Of a DNA stretch of 64,000 nt, positions 1 through 9,785 are shown piece after piece. The number at the start of each line of letters is the position of its first letter. Positions within the stretch are counted from its first letter, which is position 1. This DNA comes from Saprospiraceae bacterium (GTDB lineage Bacteria; Bacteroidota; Bacteroidia; Chitinophagales; Saprospiraceae): assembly GCA_020627785.1 (NCBI GenBank), contig JAHDGF010000003.1, positions 53,687-117,686 of the forward strand, given 5' to 3'. The notes beneath the pieces are model-generated. The model was not told where the DNA came from. It ran no database searches and saw only the letters and a program-made list of their open reading frames with translations. The position numbers and the translations under genes were made by a program.

Positions 1-3000
1 ATTCCACCACTGACAGTTTTTGATTGTGGATTTTCAATCAATCCAGATAGTTACACCTTCTCTATTGGTTACTTAGTTGCCGATGCAGATGGTAATCCGC
101 CAGTAGATGGTGAATATATAACTGATAATGTAAGAGATGATGATGGTGATGGTATACCAGACAGAATTGTTGATCTTCCATTAGATAGTACATGGATTAG
201 ATATACCGTAGTTGATGATTGTGGAAATGTAGGAAATGCATTTACTGAGATTGTTGTAGAAGATATAAATGTACCTAACCCAGTATGTGTTGAGTTTTTA
301 GTATTGTCTCTTGGAGATGATGGTTGTGCTCACGCAGGTGCAGATTCTTTTGATAAAGGATCTTGGGATAACTGTGGTGTATCTCACTTTGAGGTAAGAA
401 GATTAGACATCAATGATGACTTTGGACCTTACGTTGATTACTGTTGTACAGATTATAACGATGCACAAAAGTTAGTAGAATTAAGAGTACACGATTTAGA
501 TGGTAATACGAACACTTGTATCGTAGAAGTTGAGTTACAGAACCCATTTGGTATTATCTGGGATACAACTGCTGATCCAGTGTACAATTTCGATTGTGAG
601 GACGAATTACCTACTTGTGATACATATATGGATTTATTCTCTGCTTCACATAACTTAGCAGATTGTCCATTAAACATTACCTGCGATGGTCCGAAACAAG
701 TTTCTGAAATTGATGATTGTGGAAATGGAACATGGGAAATTATCTACACTGCTTCTAACGGAACAAGTGATGATATTTCTTACACCGTAAGATTAAACTT
801 CTCAAATCAAGATCCATTTGATCCTGAAACTGATGTTAACTGGAGTCCGTTGAATGATGGAACGATTAACGGATGTCCTGATGAAGTAACACTTGATCCT
901 GGAAATGCAAACATTGGAAGACCAACTGTTTCAGACTCTCCTTGTGGATTAATTGCAATGACTTATGAAGATCAGATCTTTGATGATGTAGAGAATGCAT
1001 GTATGAAGGTATTAAGAACTTGGACAGTGATTGACTGGTGTACTTACGATCCATCATTCCCTGATCAAGAAGTTGCAACCTATGTACAGGTATTGAAAAT
1101 AAATGATATTGAGTTACCTGAGTTCCAATGCTCACCAGCAGTTTCATCAATCTTTGGTGAAGAGAATTCTTGTAGCCTTAATACGACACCTCTTGATACT
1201 TTAGGTGTACTAGTATTGACTGAGGACGAAGGTTTTGATGCTTGTTCTGAGGCTTTGGATAGAGAATATGACATTGAATATGAGATTGATTATAACAGAG
1301 ATGGTAGTATTGATGCAAGTGGTTCTGGAAGAAATGCCAATGGTATTCATGACTATGGTATGCACTCTATTACTTGGACCATTACAGATCACTGTGGAAA
1401 TGTAAATTCATGTTCTTACAACTTTGATATTAGAGACTCTAAGCCACCGACTCCATACTGTATCGGAGAGATTGTTACTGTAACAATGGCGATGGGTACT
1501 GGATCAGTTGAAGTATGGGCTAATGAATTTGATCTTGGATCTACTGATAATGTGACGGGTGAGTGTAACGATAATGAATTAACATTTACATTGGTTAACA
1601 CTGTAAATGGTGAGTCTTCTGGAACAAATGGAGCTTTAAGCTTTGACTGTGCAGATATGCCAAATGGTGTTTCAGTGGAGATTCCATTAGAGATGCATGT
1701 TACGGATGAGTTTGGTAATACTGACTTCTGTCTAGTAACACTTTTATTCCAAGATAATGAAAATGATTCTTGTGATGACGATACTGCTTCACGAACAACA
1801 GTAAGTGGAAACGTATATACTGAGACTAATGAAATGTTGCCTGAGGCGAGAGTTAAGATTAGCAATAATTCTAACTATTCAACACAGACAATGACTCCAG
1901 ATGATGGACATTATGCCTTCAATGAAGTACCAATGCACAGCGATTATGAATTGGTGTCTGAGAAAGAAGATGTGGCCGTGAATGGTATTACTACTTTGGA
2001 CATTGTATTGATTCAAAAGCATATTCTTGGACTACAAGATTTGCAGACTCCTTACAAAATCATCGCAGCAGATGCTAACAAAAGTGGTTCAGTTTCATCT
2101 CTTGATATGGTAGTTATTAGAAAGATAATTTTAGGAATAGATGATTCTTTCCCTAATGACGATATGCCTTGGAGATTTGTCGATTCTGAATATCAATTTG
2201 CAGATCCTACAGATCCATTCCCTTATGATGAGTCAATTAACATAACAGATCTTGATGAGGTAGAAGATGATAAGAACTTCATCGCTGTGAAGATTGGAGA
2301 TGTAAATGGTACAGCAATCGTAAACACATTGGTTAACAATGCTGTAAGCAGATCGGCTCAACAACTTCAATTGAATGTAGAGAATACTACTTTCGAAAAA
2401 GGCGAAGAGATTGAACTTCCAGTAACTGCGGCCAATTTCGATGAAATCGTAGGAGCACAGTTTACATTGATGTTAAATACAGATATGGTTGACTTTGCTG
2501 GTGTTGACGCTGGAGCAATGGATGTTGAAGACAACAACTTTGGATACAGTTATTTATCAGAAGGGTATGTTACTGCAAGTTGGGACAACTTAAAGTCAGT
2601 AACTGCTGATGAAGATGAAGTACTATTTACAATTAATCTAGTAGCTAAGCAGGCAGGAAGCATTGCAAATGTTATGAACATTAATTCAGATATTACTACT
2701 GCTGAAGTATACAATACTAGTCTTGAAACGATGGACATTCAATTGAACATCAATGGACAGACTGAGATTATAGGGTATGAATTATACCAAAACGTTCCTA
2801 ACCCATTTGGAAATGAAACGAAGATAAGCTTTAAGACACCAGTCGATGGAAAGGTTGTACTTACAGTATTTGACGTAAATGGAAAGTTGGTTAAGAAGGT
2901 AGCACAAGATTTCAACAAAGGTATGAACAGTATCGTATTGAGTGTTGAAGATCTGAAAGCCAAAGGTATATTCTATTACCAAATGGAGGCTGAAGGCTAC

Positions 3001-3033
3001 ACCGCTACTAAGAAAATGATTGTCTTAGAGTAG
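1..3033 (+). CDS. T9SS-secreted surface protein with dockerin-like and cohesin-like modules (5' end outside window)
   Basis: The reading frame is open from base 1, so the gene starts upstream; 1010 residues are visible. The first ~600 residues are Cys- and Asp-rich Ig/HYR-like modules with recurrent DDCGN or DHCGN motifs, as in large Bacteroidota adhesins. A carboxypeptidase-regulatory-like beta segment starts near base 1800. It is followed by a type I dockerin-like pair of Ca-binding loops at about 1957-2142 (second loop DANKSGSVSSLD). A cohesin-like beta-sandwich covers about 2368-2757. The last ~85 residues (from about 2776, NVPNPFGNETKISF ... KKMIVLE) form a type A T9SS C-terminal sorting domain, so the protein should be exported by T9SS and attached to the cell surface or released. 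The sorting domain is clear; the cohesin call is weaker. The specific function is unknown. Confidence 0.85.
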   Translation: MPPLTVFDCGFSINPDSYTFSIGYLVADADGNPPVDGEYITDNVRDDDGDGIPDRIVDLPLDSTWIRYTVVDDCGNVGNAFTEIVVEDINVPNPVCVEFLVLSLGDDGCAHAGADSFDKGSWDNCGVSHFEVRRLDINDDFGPYVDYCCTDYNDAQKLVELRVHDLDGNTNTCIVEVELQNPFGIIWDTTADPVYNFDCEDELPTCDTYMDLFSASHNLADCPLNITCDGPKQVSEIDDCGNGTWEIIYTASNGTSDDISYTVRLNFSNQDPFDPETDVNWSPLNDGTINGCPDEVTLDPGNANIGRPTVSDSPCGLIAMTYEDQIFDDVENACMKVLRTWTVIDWCTYDPSFPDQEVATYVQVLKINDIELPEFQCSPAVSSIFGEENSCSLNTTPLDTLGVLVLTEDEGFDACSEALDREYDIEYEIDYNRDGSIDASGSGRNANGIHDYGMHSITWTITDHCGNVNSCSYNFDIRDSKPPTPYCIGEIVTVTMAMGTGSVEVWANEFDLGSTDNVTGECNDNELTFTLVNTVNGESSGTNGALSFDCADMPNGVSVEIPLEMHVTDEFGNTDFCLVTLLFQDNENDSCDDDTASRTTVSGNVYTETNEMLPEARVKISNNSNYSTQTMTPDDGHYAFNEVPMHSDYELVSEKEDVAVNGITTLDIVLIQKHILGLQDLQTPYKIIAADANKSGSVSSLDMVVIRKIILGIDDSFPNDDMPWRFVDSEYQFADPTDPFPYDESINITDLDEVEDDKNFIAVKIGDVNGTAIVNTLVNNAVSRSAQQLQLNVENTTFEKGEEIELPVTAANFDEIVGAQFTLMLNTDMVDFAGVDAGAMDVEDNNFGYSYLSEGYVTASWDNLKSVTADEDEVLFTINLVAKQAGSIANVMNINSDITTAEVYNTSLETMDIQLNINGQTEIIGYELYQNVPNPFGNETKISFKTPVDGKVVLTVFDVNGKLVKKVAQDFNKGMNSIVLSVEDLKAKGIFYYQMEAEGYTATKKMIVLE

Positions 3034-3080
3034 ACTTAAGTCCGTAGTATAGACTTTATAAATTCCTGTGAATATAATTC

Positions 3081-3115
3081 AAGAGGGACAAGTGAAACTT
3101 GTCCCTCTTTTTTTA
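3081..3115 (+). terminator. Rho-independent terminator of the T9SS surface protein gene
   Basis: A perfect 13-bp stem (arms 3081-3093 and 3097-3109) with a GAA loop is followed by a run of T. It begins 48 bases after the stop codon at 3033 and lies directly before the 3' end of the convergent gene on the minus strand, so it separates the two transcripts. Confidence 0.9.
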
Positions 3116-3116
3116 T

Positions 3117-4511
3117 TTATGTATTCGTGAGATCATTGCTGACCTTTCTTTTTCTGTGAAAGACTAGGGCGATATAGAATAATAGCACACTGGTATAAAT
3201 GGAAGTTTTTATCATCGGTAATACATTGTACCAACAAGTTTTCATGAAAGTAAAAATCACAATAGCGGCAATCACGATTTTAAAAAAGTCATTCGATCGC
3301 ATGGCGCGTTGGGTCCAGTTTACAACTAAGCCCATGAGTATAGATGCGATGATCATTCCCATCATTCCAAAATTTCCATAGGCAGGAGCATAGAGGTAAG
3401 TTCCTCCATTGTAGAAGTATTTATCTAAAATAATTAGATTGTAATAATAACTTTTGGGATCTGCTAAGTTGAGGCCAGTGACTAGTCCGGTAGGAAGCAG
3501 CTTAAAAGGATAGACGTAAATAGTCAAGCCATTTAAGAACTCATTTCCCATATAGTAAAAGTGATACACACTGGTCGTCAATGATGCGGTTATGTTTCCG
3601 AGTCCAGAAGGCATGTTGGCAAATTCTGTTTTACTTCCTCCACCTTCAAAGGTCATTGCCATGGAATCTGAAACCGTACTAGCTACATCGAGATCAGTCA
3701 TTGCTTCACTTCGTGTGTACCCAATTATATAAAGACTCAGGAGAATGAGTAAAGCTACTCCGATATATTTCCAAGGAGTTTTCCCAGTAGCTAGCCTAAA
3801 ATGGATCAATAGTAAGGCTGTAAAACCAACGGCCTCCGTTCTTCTAGCATGAAGCACTAGCCAAAGTAGTACGGCGGTTGTCATCGCCCAAAATATCATC
3901 ACTCTAAAGTTCCGTTTTTCAATCATGTAGACCCGCATTTTAGCATAAGCAATGGCCCAAAAACCAGTCATTGCCGTAACGGCTAGAGTTGCTCCCGCTG
4001 GTTTTTCTTCTAAGATTTCGCGATAACTTGCTGTAAGAAAAGTACGACCAGGATCCGCCAGGTAGGCAAGGATGAGCGTACATACACAGATAAAATAGAA
4101 CGGCATTCTAGTCTGACCGAGTACTGGAATTGAAAGTGCTTGCGGCTTGGTGTCTTGCTCGAGTACAACGTAGGTGTAAAAATTGGATGAAAGAAAAAGA
4201 AGCCAGAGCATCATGATTGTCACCTGATCATTGAGTTGATGTTCAAAATTTACATAGCTGTATAATTTAAAACCAACCAGATAGTAGGCAAGCCCAGGAA
4301 CAAGTGCTACTATATATATTAAGAAGCTTAGAATCATTTTGGTGGAAAAGGCTGAACTGTTCCATAAGATCAGACCTAGATTACATACCATGCTAATGTT
4401 CACAAAAAGCATGGTTGATTCATGTGTAAAACCATTAATCCACATCCCTAAATAGCTAATCATACAGATGATAAGCATGCAGAGACGATATGGATTTAAA
4501 AGGGAGTTCAT
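3117..4511 (-). CDS. O-antigen polymerase-like (Wzy-type) polytopic membrane protein
   Basis: The 464-residue protein is built of about ten or more hydrophobic segments. A larger soluble loop rich in Gly, Ser and Thr sits around residues 270-330 and a basic tail (HRKRK) ends the protein. This is the layout of Wzy/O-antigen ligase family proteins, which join lipid-linked repeat units in the periplasm. Sequence motifs in this family are poorly conserved, so the call rests on topology and on position: last gene of the minus-strand cluster galE, flippase, sulfotransferase, deacetylase. The gap to the deacetylase gene is 24 bases. An O-antigen ligase or other oligosaccharide-repeat polymerase is possible. 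Confidence 0.65.
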   Translation of the reverse strand: MNSLLNPYRLCMLIICMISYLGMWINGFTHESTMLFVNISMVCNLGLILWNSSAFSTKMILSFLIYIVALVPGLAYYLVGFKLYSYVNFEHQLNDQVTIMMLWLLFLSSNFYTYVVLEQDTKPQALSIPVLGQTRMPFYFICVCTLILAYLADPGRTFLTASYREILEEKPAGATLAVTAMTGFWAIAYAKMRVYMIEKRNFRVMIFWAMTTAVLLWLVLHARRTEAVGFTALLLIHFRLATGKTPWKYIGVALLILLSLYIIGYTRSEAMTDLDVASTVSDSMAMTFEGGGSKTEFANMPSGLGNITASLTTSVYHFYYMGNEFLNGLTIYVYPFKLLPTGLVTGLNLADPKSYYYNLIILDKYFYNGGTYLYAPAYGNFGMMGMIIASILMGLVVNWTQRAMRSNDFFKIVIAAIVIFTFMKTCWYNVLPMIKTSIYTSVLLFYIALVFHRKRKVSNDLTNT

Positions 4512-4535
4512 GACTTAAGCTCCTTCAAATTTAAT

Positions 4536-5360
4536 TTAGTTTCTATGTTTTTCAACAAAATACCTCATGTGTTTTAATGGATAGGAAGGCTCAATCAACT
4601 CTCTTTTAATCAGTGTACCCCTGTCTAACTTGTTTAAGTGTTGCCCTCTTATGGCTGAGCCGATGGTCTCATGACCACTTTTGAATATAATATCCATGGC
4701 CTTTTTATTTATAAATTCTGCTCTTCCATACGTGTAGGCATAATGTGAAATGGGGCCGATCTTATGCTCGATTTCTTCTTTTCCTACGCATACTTCTTCT
4801 TCAATTTCTGAAGCGGAAAGTTGTGTTAATTTTTTATGCTTCCATCCATGGTTTCCAATTTCATGACCACGCTTTCGCAAATCTTCAATTTCATTCCAAG
4901 TTAAAAATTCAATGGGTGGAGATAGAAGTCTTTCTGCACAATGCTTTGAAATGAGATCATAATTCGTTTCTCCAATAAGATGACTATTAATGAAGACCAT
5001 TCCTGATATCCCCAATTCATCAAATAGGTAGCTGGCATCCATGAAATTTTTAAAACCATCATCTGCGCTGATACAAGCATATCTTTTGTCAATATTACCT
5101 GAATGCAATCTTTCAGTTGCCTCAGAATAACTTATGAAGGTGTATTCGTTTTGAATCTCCAATAGAAGTTTTTTGAAGTGCTCTTTTTGGTCTTGAAATA
5201 GGCTGTGAAAAACGATGAAGAGTAAGGAAGTTTTAGGCAGTTTTTCTGTGCGTATTTTTGAAGGACCGATGGTGTTTAAGTATATATCTTTTAAACTTCC
5301 TCTATAATTGGAACTTTGGTGGTCCTTAATTTGACGATATGTTTTTATGAATTCAGACAT
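4536..5360 (-). CDS. Polysaccharide deacetylase (NodB-like) family protein
   Basis: The 274-residue protein has the NodB motif 1 as ADDG (residues 99-102, the second Asp being the catalytic or metal position) and motif 2 as HGWKH (residues 171-175, the two metal-binding His). Family members remove N-acetyl groups from sugar polymers or from lipid-linked intermediates. No signal peptide is visible, so a cytoplasmic substrate such as a lipid-linked oligosaccharide or sugar precursor is likely. The ATG at 5360 overlaps the end of the sulfotransferase gene by 8 bases, which indicates translational coupling in one operon. Confidence 0.8.
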   Translation of the reverse strand: MSEFIKTYRQIKDHQSSNYRGSLKDIYLNTIGPSKIRTEKLPKTSLLFIVFHSLFQDQKEHFKKLLLEIQNEYTFISYSEATERLHSGNIDKRYACISADDGFKNFMDASYLFDELGISGMVFINSHLIGETNYDLISKHCAERLLSPPIEFLTWNEIEDLRKRGHEIGNHGWKHKKLTQLSASEIEEEVCVGKEEIEHKIGPISHYAYTYGRAEFINKKAMDIIFKSGHETIGSAIRGQHLNKLDRGTLIKRELIEPSYPLKHMRYFVEKHRN

Positions 5361-6264
5361 TTTTATACCTACTCCAGGGCGTGCTAATCTTTAATTGTTC
5401 TTCGAGTGTTCTAACGCTATTGGTATATTTCTTTAATACCTCATTTGTTTGATTGTTTTCAGATGGATTAAAGTCTACATTTTTCGAGTTACTTTTTCTT
5501 ATAGTGGATGAGATAAATTTGCCGAAAGGCTTAAAGAGGTTGAAGAAAAAAGGCAGGTTAATGAGACCTCTTTTTACCCAGCCATGGATGCCTAAATATA
5601 AATTCTCAACAAACCTATTTTTGACCTTAACGGTTTTATTATATGTGTTATAAGAATAATCGTGATAGATTTCATCACTTAGTTTCAGCCACGTTGTTAA
5701 GGAAGACATTGTTTCTTTAGGATTATTTTTTAAATCCTCTGTGAAGATGATTTTGAAATTGGGAAATACATTTGCGAAAGCTTGAATGAAATTTATATAA
5801 TGACCAGTTTCTAATGCAGAAAATGGACTAGTGATAGATTCATCTTTATTTTGCTTTTGAATAAAATCGTCGAAACTAACATGTTCGCTTAAGTGCCCGT
5901 TCTGTTTGGAATAATTAAACCATGAATTAAACCTGTCCATGGGATCACGAAGAATACATAAAATGTACACTTGATCTTTACCCAATTCCTTAAGAATATT
6001 TTCAGCCACCTTCTGGTCATACATGTAGTCTGGACTTATGTCCAAAAGATATTCCGCGTTACCAATATTTTTAAAGGCTTCAAGATAAGGCCTGTTCCAT
6101 TTCCCTTCAGATTCAATTGCTCCAGTGGTCTCATCGAAAAAGTAGTTCAGTTGTTTGGTAACGGAAGGCGTGATCTGAGGATGGTCCCCGAGATAATTAA
6201 ATAAGGAGGTTGTTCCAGCCTTATTGGTTCCGATTCCGATGAGATATTTCTTTTTTTCTGCCAC
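5353..6264 (-). CDS. PAPS-dependent sulfotransferase family protein
   Basis: The product is predicted to transfer sulfate from PAPS to a carbohydrate. The 5'-phosphosulfate-binding loop is GIGTNKAGTTSL (residues 10-21) and the 3'-phosphate-binding segment is LRDPMDRFNSWF. I place the start at the GTG at 6264, whose G is shared with the TAG stop of the flippase gene (TAGTG). A GGAG lies about five bases upstream of it. An ATG at 6354 in the same frame would overlap the flippase gene by 91 bases and add a segment with no family similarity. The protein has 303 residues. Its place among polysaccharide genes, with cysC-cysD-cysN nearby, suggests that it sulfates the surface polysaccharide; this is inference. 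Confidence 0.82.
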   Translation of the reverse strand: MAEKKKYLIGIGTNKAGTTSLFNYLGDHPQITPSVTKQLNYFFDETTGAIESEGKWNRPYLEAFKNIGNAEYLLDISPDYMYDQKVAENILKELGKDQVYILCILRDPMDRFNSWFNYSKQNGHLSEHVSFDDFIQKQNKDESITSPFSALETGHYINFIQAFANVFPNFKIIFTEDLKNNPKETMSSLTTWLKLSDEIYHDYSYNTYNKTVKVKNRFVENLYLGIHGWVKRGLINLPFFFNLFKPFGKFISSTIRKSNSKNVDFNPSENNQTNEVLKKYTNSVRTLEEQLKISTPWSRYKNV

Positions 6265-7562
6265 TAGACTCCAAAGCTTAGATAACCAAATTTCTTGTAA
6301 ACATAGTATAGCAATACGCCATTGACAAAGATTTGGAAAATTAGATTTGACCACGCGGCACCTTCAATACCATAACTAGGAATTAAGAAGAAGGCCAATA
6401 CAATGTTTAATAGCGTAGAAATTAAAAAGACATTCTGAACGATTGATTGATTTTCTGTCATCTGTAAGAACACCGCAATTGGTCCTGTAATCGAATTAAA
6501 AAATATGCCGACTACAATAATTTTTAAAATATTACCGGACTCAGTAAACTCCGAACCATACAGAGACATAAGCTCTGTGCTATAGAAAAATAGAATGAGG
6601 GCCAAGGGCAGTGTGACTAACAATACTCCATTGGTTATGAATTTTAGAATTGATTTTAATTTTTCTTCTTTTGAATCACTAAAACGCTTAGAGAAAATAG
6701 GAGCCGCAATGACAGAAGCTGCGGTCAATGGAATCATTAATAGATATGCAATCTTTAGTGCTGCATCAAAATTTCCAAGGGCAACATTTCCTTCAAAATA
6801 TTTTAAGATAAAAGAAATCGTCCATTGACCAATAAACAGGATTGAACCAGCAATCAGAAAAGGGAATGACTTTTTATTGGTCGAGGGAATATCCGCAATA
6901 TGATCCTTAAACTTACGCACAATTGAACCTATGTTTTTCAATTGCCATTGAAATAATGATATTAAAAAAATGAGCAGTAATGCGATGGTGTAAGCTACGG
7001 TGGGTAATTGCTGAACTTCTATGCTTGATCGGTGAATTCCGAAAAGAATAATTAAGGTAAATAAAGGGATCAAACCATATTCGTACAATGAATAGATCAA
7101 TGACTTTTTCAATGCCCGAAATGATTCAGCGTTAATCTTGATAATGGCAAAGGGCAATAAGCAGATAACGAGTATGGTGAGAAAAATCGAGTCAGAGAAA
7201 AAATACTGATAACAATAAGGTCCTAAAAAATAAACCAAGGCAATTAAAATCAATGAATGAATAACTACTGAAACGCTTCCTTGATTATTTAGGATTTGGA
7301 TATTGGACTTGCTGGGATTTTCTGAAATGTATCTTAATAGATATGCATCTAGTCCAGCGATTGATAAGATGGATAATATTTTTAAACTTAATTGAAAGAA
7401 GGTGAATTCACCATAGATTTCCGCCCCGAAATTATTCGTGATATAGAGGGTCAGAACATAGAGTAAAATAATTCCTAAAATTCTAACAATGAAGGCAGTG
7501 CTGCCTCCCTTTATCAATTCCCATTGATCCTTTCCTAATCTGTCAATTAAATTTTGAATCAT
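6264..7562 (-). CDS. Wzx-type polysaccharide flippase (MOP/MATE-like superfamily)
   Basis: The 432-residue protein has about twelve hydrophobic segments with the spacing of the polysaccharide transporter family, which flips undecaprenyl-linked repeat units across the inner membrane. The start region includes GGSTAFIVRILGIILLYVLT, typical of the first helix of this family. It lies 3 bases after galE and shares its last base with the GTG of the sulfotransferase, so it is co-transcribed with both. The substrate cannot be read from the sequence. Confidence 0.85.
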   Translation of the reverse strand: MIQNLIDRLGKDQWELIKGGSTAFIVRILGIILLYVLTLYITNNFGAEIYGEFTFFQLSLKILSILSIAGLDAYLLRYISENPSKSNIQILNNQGSVSVVIHSLILIALVYFLGPYCYQYFFSDSIFLTILVICLLPFAIIKINAESFRALKKSLIYSLYEYGLIPLFTLIILFGIHRSSIEVQQLPTVAYTIALLLIFLISLFQWQLKNIGSIVRKFKDHIADIPSTNKKSFPFLIAGSILFIGQWTISFILKYFEGNVALGNFDAALKIAYLLMIPLTAASVIAAPIFSKRFSDSKEEKLKSILKFITNGVLLVTLPLALILFFYSTELMSLYGSEFTESGNILKIIVVGIFFNSITGPIAVFLQMTENQSIVQNVFLISTLLNIVLAFFLIPSYGIEGAAWSNLIFQIFVNGVLLYYVYKKFGYLSFGV

Positions 7563-7565
7563 TCA

Positions 7566-8558
7566 TTATAAGATACTTGAAAAAATATCTTCTATGTTTT
7601 TTTGCGGATCCCAACCTAAGTCCTCTTTGGCTTTGCTATAATCTGCATACACTTGGACAACATCTCCTGCCCTGCGATCACCAATTTCATAATTTAGTTT
7701 CTTCCCTGAAACTTTCTCCATGGCATGGATCATTTCAAGAACGGTAATCCCTTTTCCGGTGCCTACATTGTACACTTTTAATTTTCCTTTGGTATCGGGC
7801 TTGTTTAAAAACTCTAAAGAAAGGGTATGCGCTGAGGCAACATCTTCTACGTGAATGTAATCTCTAATACAGGTTCCATCCCTAGTAGGATAGTCGCCGC
7901 CGAAAATCGTTAACTTTTCTCGCTTCCCGGTGTAAACTTCATGAATGATTGGGACTAAGGTCTCGACTTCTTTTTTTGCTTTTTCTTTCAGGTGCCCTGA
8001 AGCATGAATACCTGCAGGATTAAAGTAACGGAGTAATATAAAGTTGAGCTCTGGATTTATTTTAGCAAAGTCACGGATGATGTCTTCGCCCATTTGCTTG
8101 GTGCGCGCATAGGGTGATTCTGCTTCCTTGAATGGGGTAAATTCAGTGACGGGAAGTTCATCTGGATTCCCGTAGACTGAGCATGAGCTTGAGAAGACAA
8201 AATTTGATACCTTATATTTTGCTTGACACTCCAGCATGTTAATTAAGGAATTTAAATTATTCCTAAAATATTCCAGAGGAATATCGCAAGACTCTCCGAC
8301 ATACTTCATGGCAGCAAAGTGGATAATACCACTTATGTCAGGATTGTCTTTGAATATTTGTTCGACTTGATCTTTTTCTGCTAAATCAATTTTATAATTT
8401 TTGACCTCCTGTCCAGTGCATGCCTTGATGTGATCCATTACTTCTGGACCTGCATTTAAGAAATTATCTGCTGACACAACCTCATGCCCTTTAGATATAA
8501 GGTCTACAATGGTATGACTTCCGATGTATCCACAACCTCCTGTCACTAGTATTTTCAT
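7566..8558 (-). CDS. galE: UDP-glucose 4-epimerase
   Basis: This extended short-chain dehydrogenase interconverts UDP-glucose and UDP-galactose (or the N-acetyl forms). The NAD-binding GGCGYIG lies at residues 7-13, the catalytic SSSCS at 123-127 and Y150xxxK154. The FNPAG and DYIHVEDVA segments are characteristic of GalE. Its 330 residues are the normal family length. It is the first gene of the minus-strand polysaccharide cluster, so it probably supplies a galactose-type nucleotide sugar. Substrate preference cannot be decided from the sequence. Confidence 0.92.
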   Translation of the reverse strand: MKILVTGGCGYIGSHTIVDLISKGHEVVSADNFLNAGPEVMDHIKACTGQEVKNYKIDLAEKDQVEQIFKDNPDISGIIHFAAMKYVGESCDIPLEYFRNNLNSLINMLECQAKYKVSNFVFSSSCSVYGNPDELPVTEFTPFKEAESPYARTKQMGEDIIRDFAKINPELNFILLRYFNPAGIHASGHLKEKAKKEVETLVPIIHEVYTGKREKLTIFGGDYPTRDGTCIRDYIHVEDVASAHTLSLEFLNKPDTKGKLKVYNVGTGKGITVLEMIHAMEKVSGKKLNYEIGDRRAGDVVQVYADYSKAKEDLGWDPQKNIEDIFSSIL

Positions 8559-8716
8559 GAAAATCTATTTTCTTTTTCTGGACCTAAAGCTACAAAAGCG
8601 ATTATGATTTATAAGTTTTTTAAAATAGTTAAGCCAAGTTGTTTACATGCTGTAAAAAAAGACCATTATATTTAGGTGAATCTTTCAATTAAGTCAATTT
8701 GATTGAGTCGCTCGAG

Positions 8717-8742
8717 GCAAATGTCTATTCATTTGCGAAAGC
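8717..8742. repeat. Inverted repeat fused to one copy of the iterated TTTGCGNAAGC motif
   Basis: GCAAATG (8717-8723) and CATTTGC (8730-8736) form a 7-bp inverted repeat with a 6-base spacer. The right arm runs into TTTGCGAAAGC (8732-8742). It lies in the 199-base divergent region between galE and the HTH-like gene, 15 bases before the ATG at 8758. It may be an operator or a hairpin in the leader of that gene; no function is proven. Confidence 0.5.
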
Positions 8743-8757
8743 AAAAACCCATTAATT

Positions 8758-9753
8758 ATGAACGAACAGAAGTTTTATCAAGAAAAATTCTTCAATTATC
8801 TATCGAATAAGTTTAGCTCCGAACATGTGCTTCATGAAACCATGGAGGTATTGATGTTGAAGAAAGGGGCAACGTATAAGCGGATGAATGGGGATACGGC
8901 TCTTTTGACCTCAGAATTGGTAAAGCTTTCCAATCATTTTAACGTATCTCTTGATAATATTTATCAGCCAGAAAAGTACATTTCTTGCTTTCATCCATTT
9001 TGGAAGGAGAAGGCTACTAGTATTGATTTCATGGATCGGTTTTCATTGTATATGGCAGCCTTGATGAGAAACGAAAAAAGCCACATGGTTTACTTGGCGA
9101 ACGAGTTGCCAATATTCTACTACTTTTCGCATCGCTACATTTTTAATTTTTCATTGGCTATTTGGAATCATTTACACTGGGATAAGGATCGATTGCAGAT
9201 TAAAGAAGACAAGGAGATTGATTTTAAACTAGAGACTTTCCGTAAGGACATAACAAAGTATTACGCAAGCTCTCCAGTGACAGAAATATGGAACTCTAAT
9301 ATGTTATCTAATCTGTATCAGCAAATTATCTTCAGTATCTCCATTAGAGCTTTTGAAGATATTAAGTTTGTCGAAAATCTGATTAAGGAAATCAAGTCAT
9401 TAATAGAACAATTGCGCCAGGTAGCTTTTACTGGGTCTAGAGAGGATGATAAAGAAGAGGGAGATTTAAAAATTTACCTCAATGAATTCGGAAACTATTT
9501 AAACATTTTAATGTACAGTTCAGAGTCTACAAAAATTTCATTTTTAGGCTTTGATATTCCTCAATTCTTAATAACCTATAATGAGCACTTTTTCAATTAC
9601 TCTACTCGCTGGGTTAACAAGATTAAGAAACGTTCTGTTTTGATAAGCTCTGACGGATTTCAATATCGTGAACTATTTTTCATGAAGATGGAAACCGACT
9701 TTAAACAATTCGAAGAAAGGGTCGACAAGATGATTGGCGTATATTACCAATAA
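8758..9753 (+). CDS. Putative HTH transcriptional regulator of unknown target
   Basis: The 331-residue protein begins with a region (about residues 25-65: KKGATYKRMNGDTALLTSEL then LSNHFNVSLDNIY) that resembles the degenerate XRE-like helix-turn-helix seen in a Bacteroidota-specific regulator family. The remaining ~260 residues are mostly alpha-helical with no recognised domain, signal peptide or membrane segment. It is the only plus-strand gene between the two polysaccharide operons and is transcribed divergently from galE. Control of the flanking genes is therefore plausible but unproven. The HTH assignment is by pattern only. Confidence 0.5.
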   Translation: MNEQKFYQEKFFNYLSNKFSSEHVLHETMEVLMLKKGATYKRMNGDTALLTSELVKLSNHFNVSLDNIYQPEKYISCFHPFWKEKATSIDFMDRFSLYMAALMRNEKSHMVYLANELPIFYYFSHRYIFNFSLAIWNHLHWDKDRLQIKEDKEIDFKLETFRKDITKYYASSPVTEIWNSNMLSNLYQQIIFSISIRAFEDIKFVENLIKEIKSLIEQLRQVAFTGSREDDKEEGDLKIYLNEFGNYLNILMYSSESTKISFLGFDIPQFLITYNEHFFNYSTRWVNKIKKRSVLISSDGFQYRELFFMKMETDFKQFEERVDKMIGVYYQ

Positions 9754-9785
9754 GTTGAAAGCTTTTTGAAATTATTAAAGAGGGA

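Noticed and set aside
1416-1865. Open frame of 149 codons on the minus strand opposite the first surface protein
   Set aside because: Ser/Val/Thr-rich antisense of Asp- and Asn-rich coding sequence; no gene-like features.
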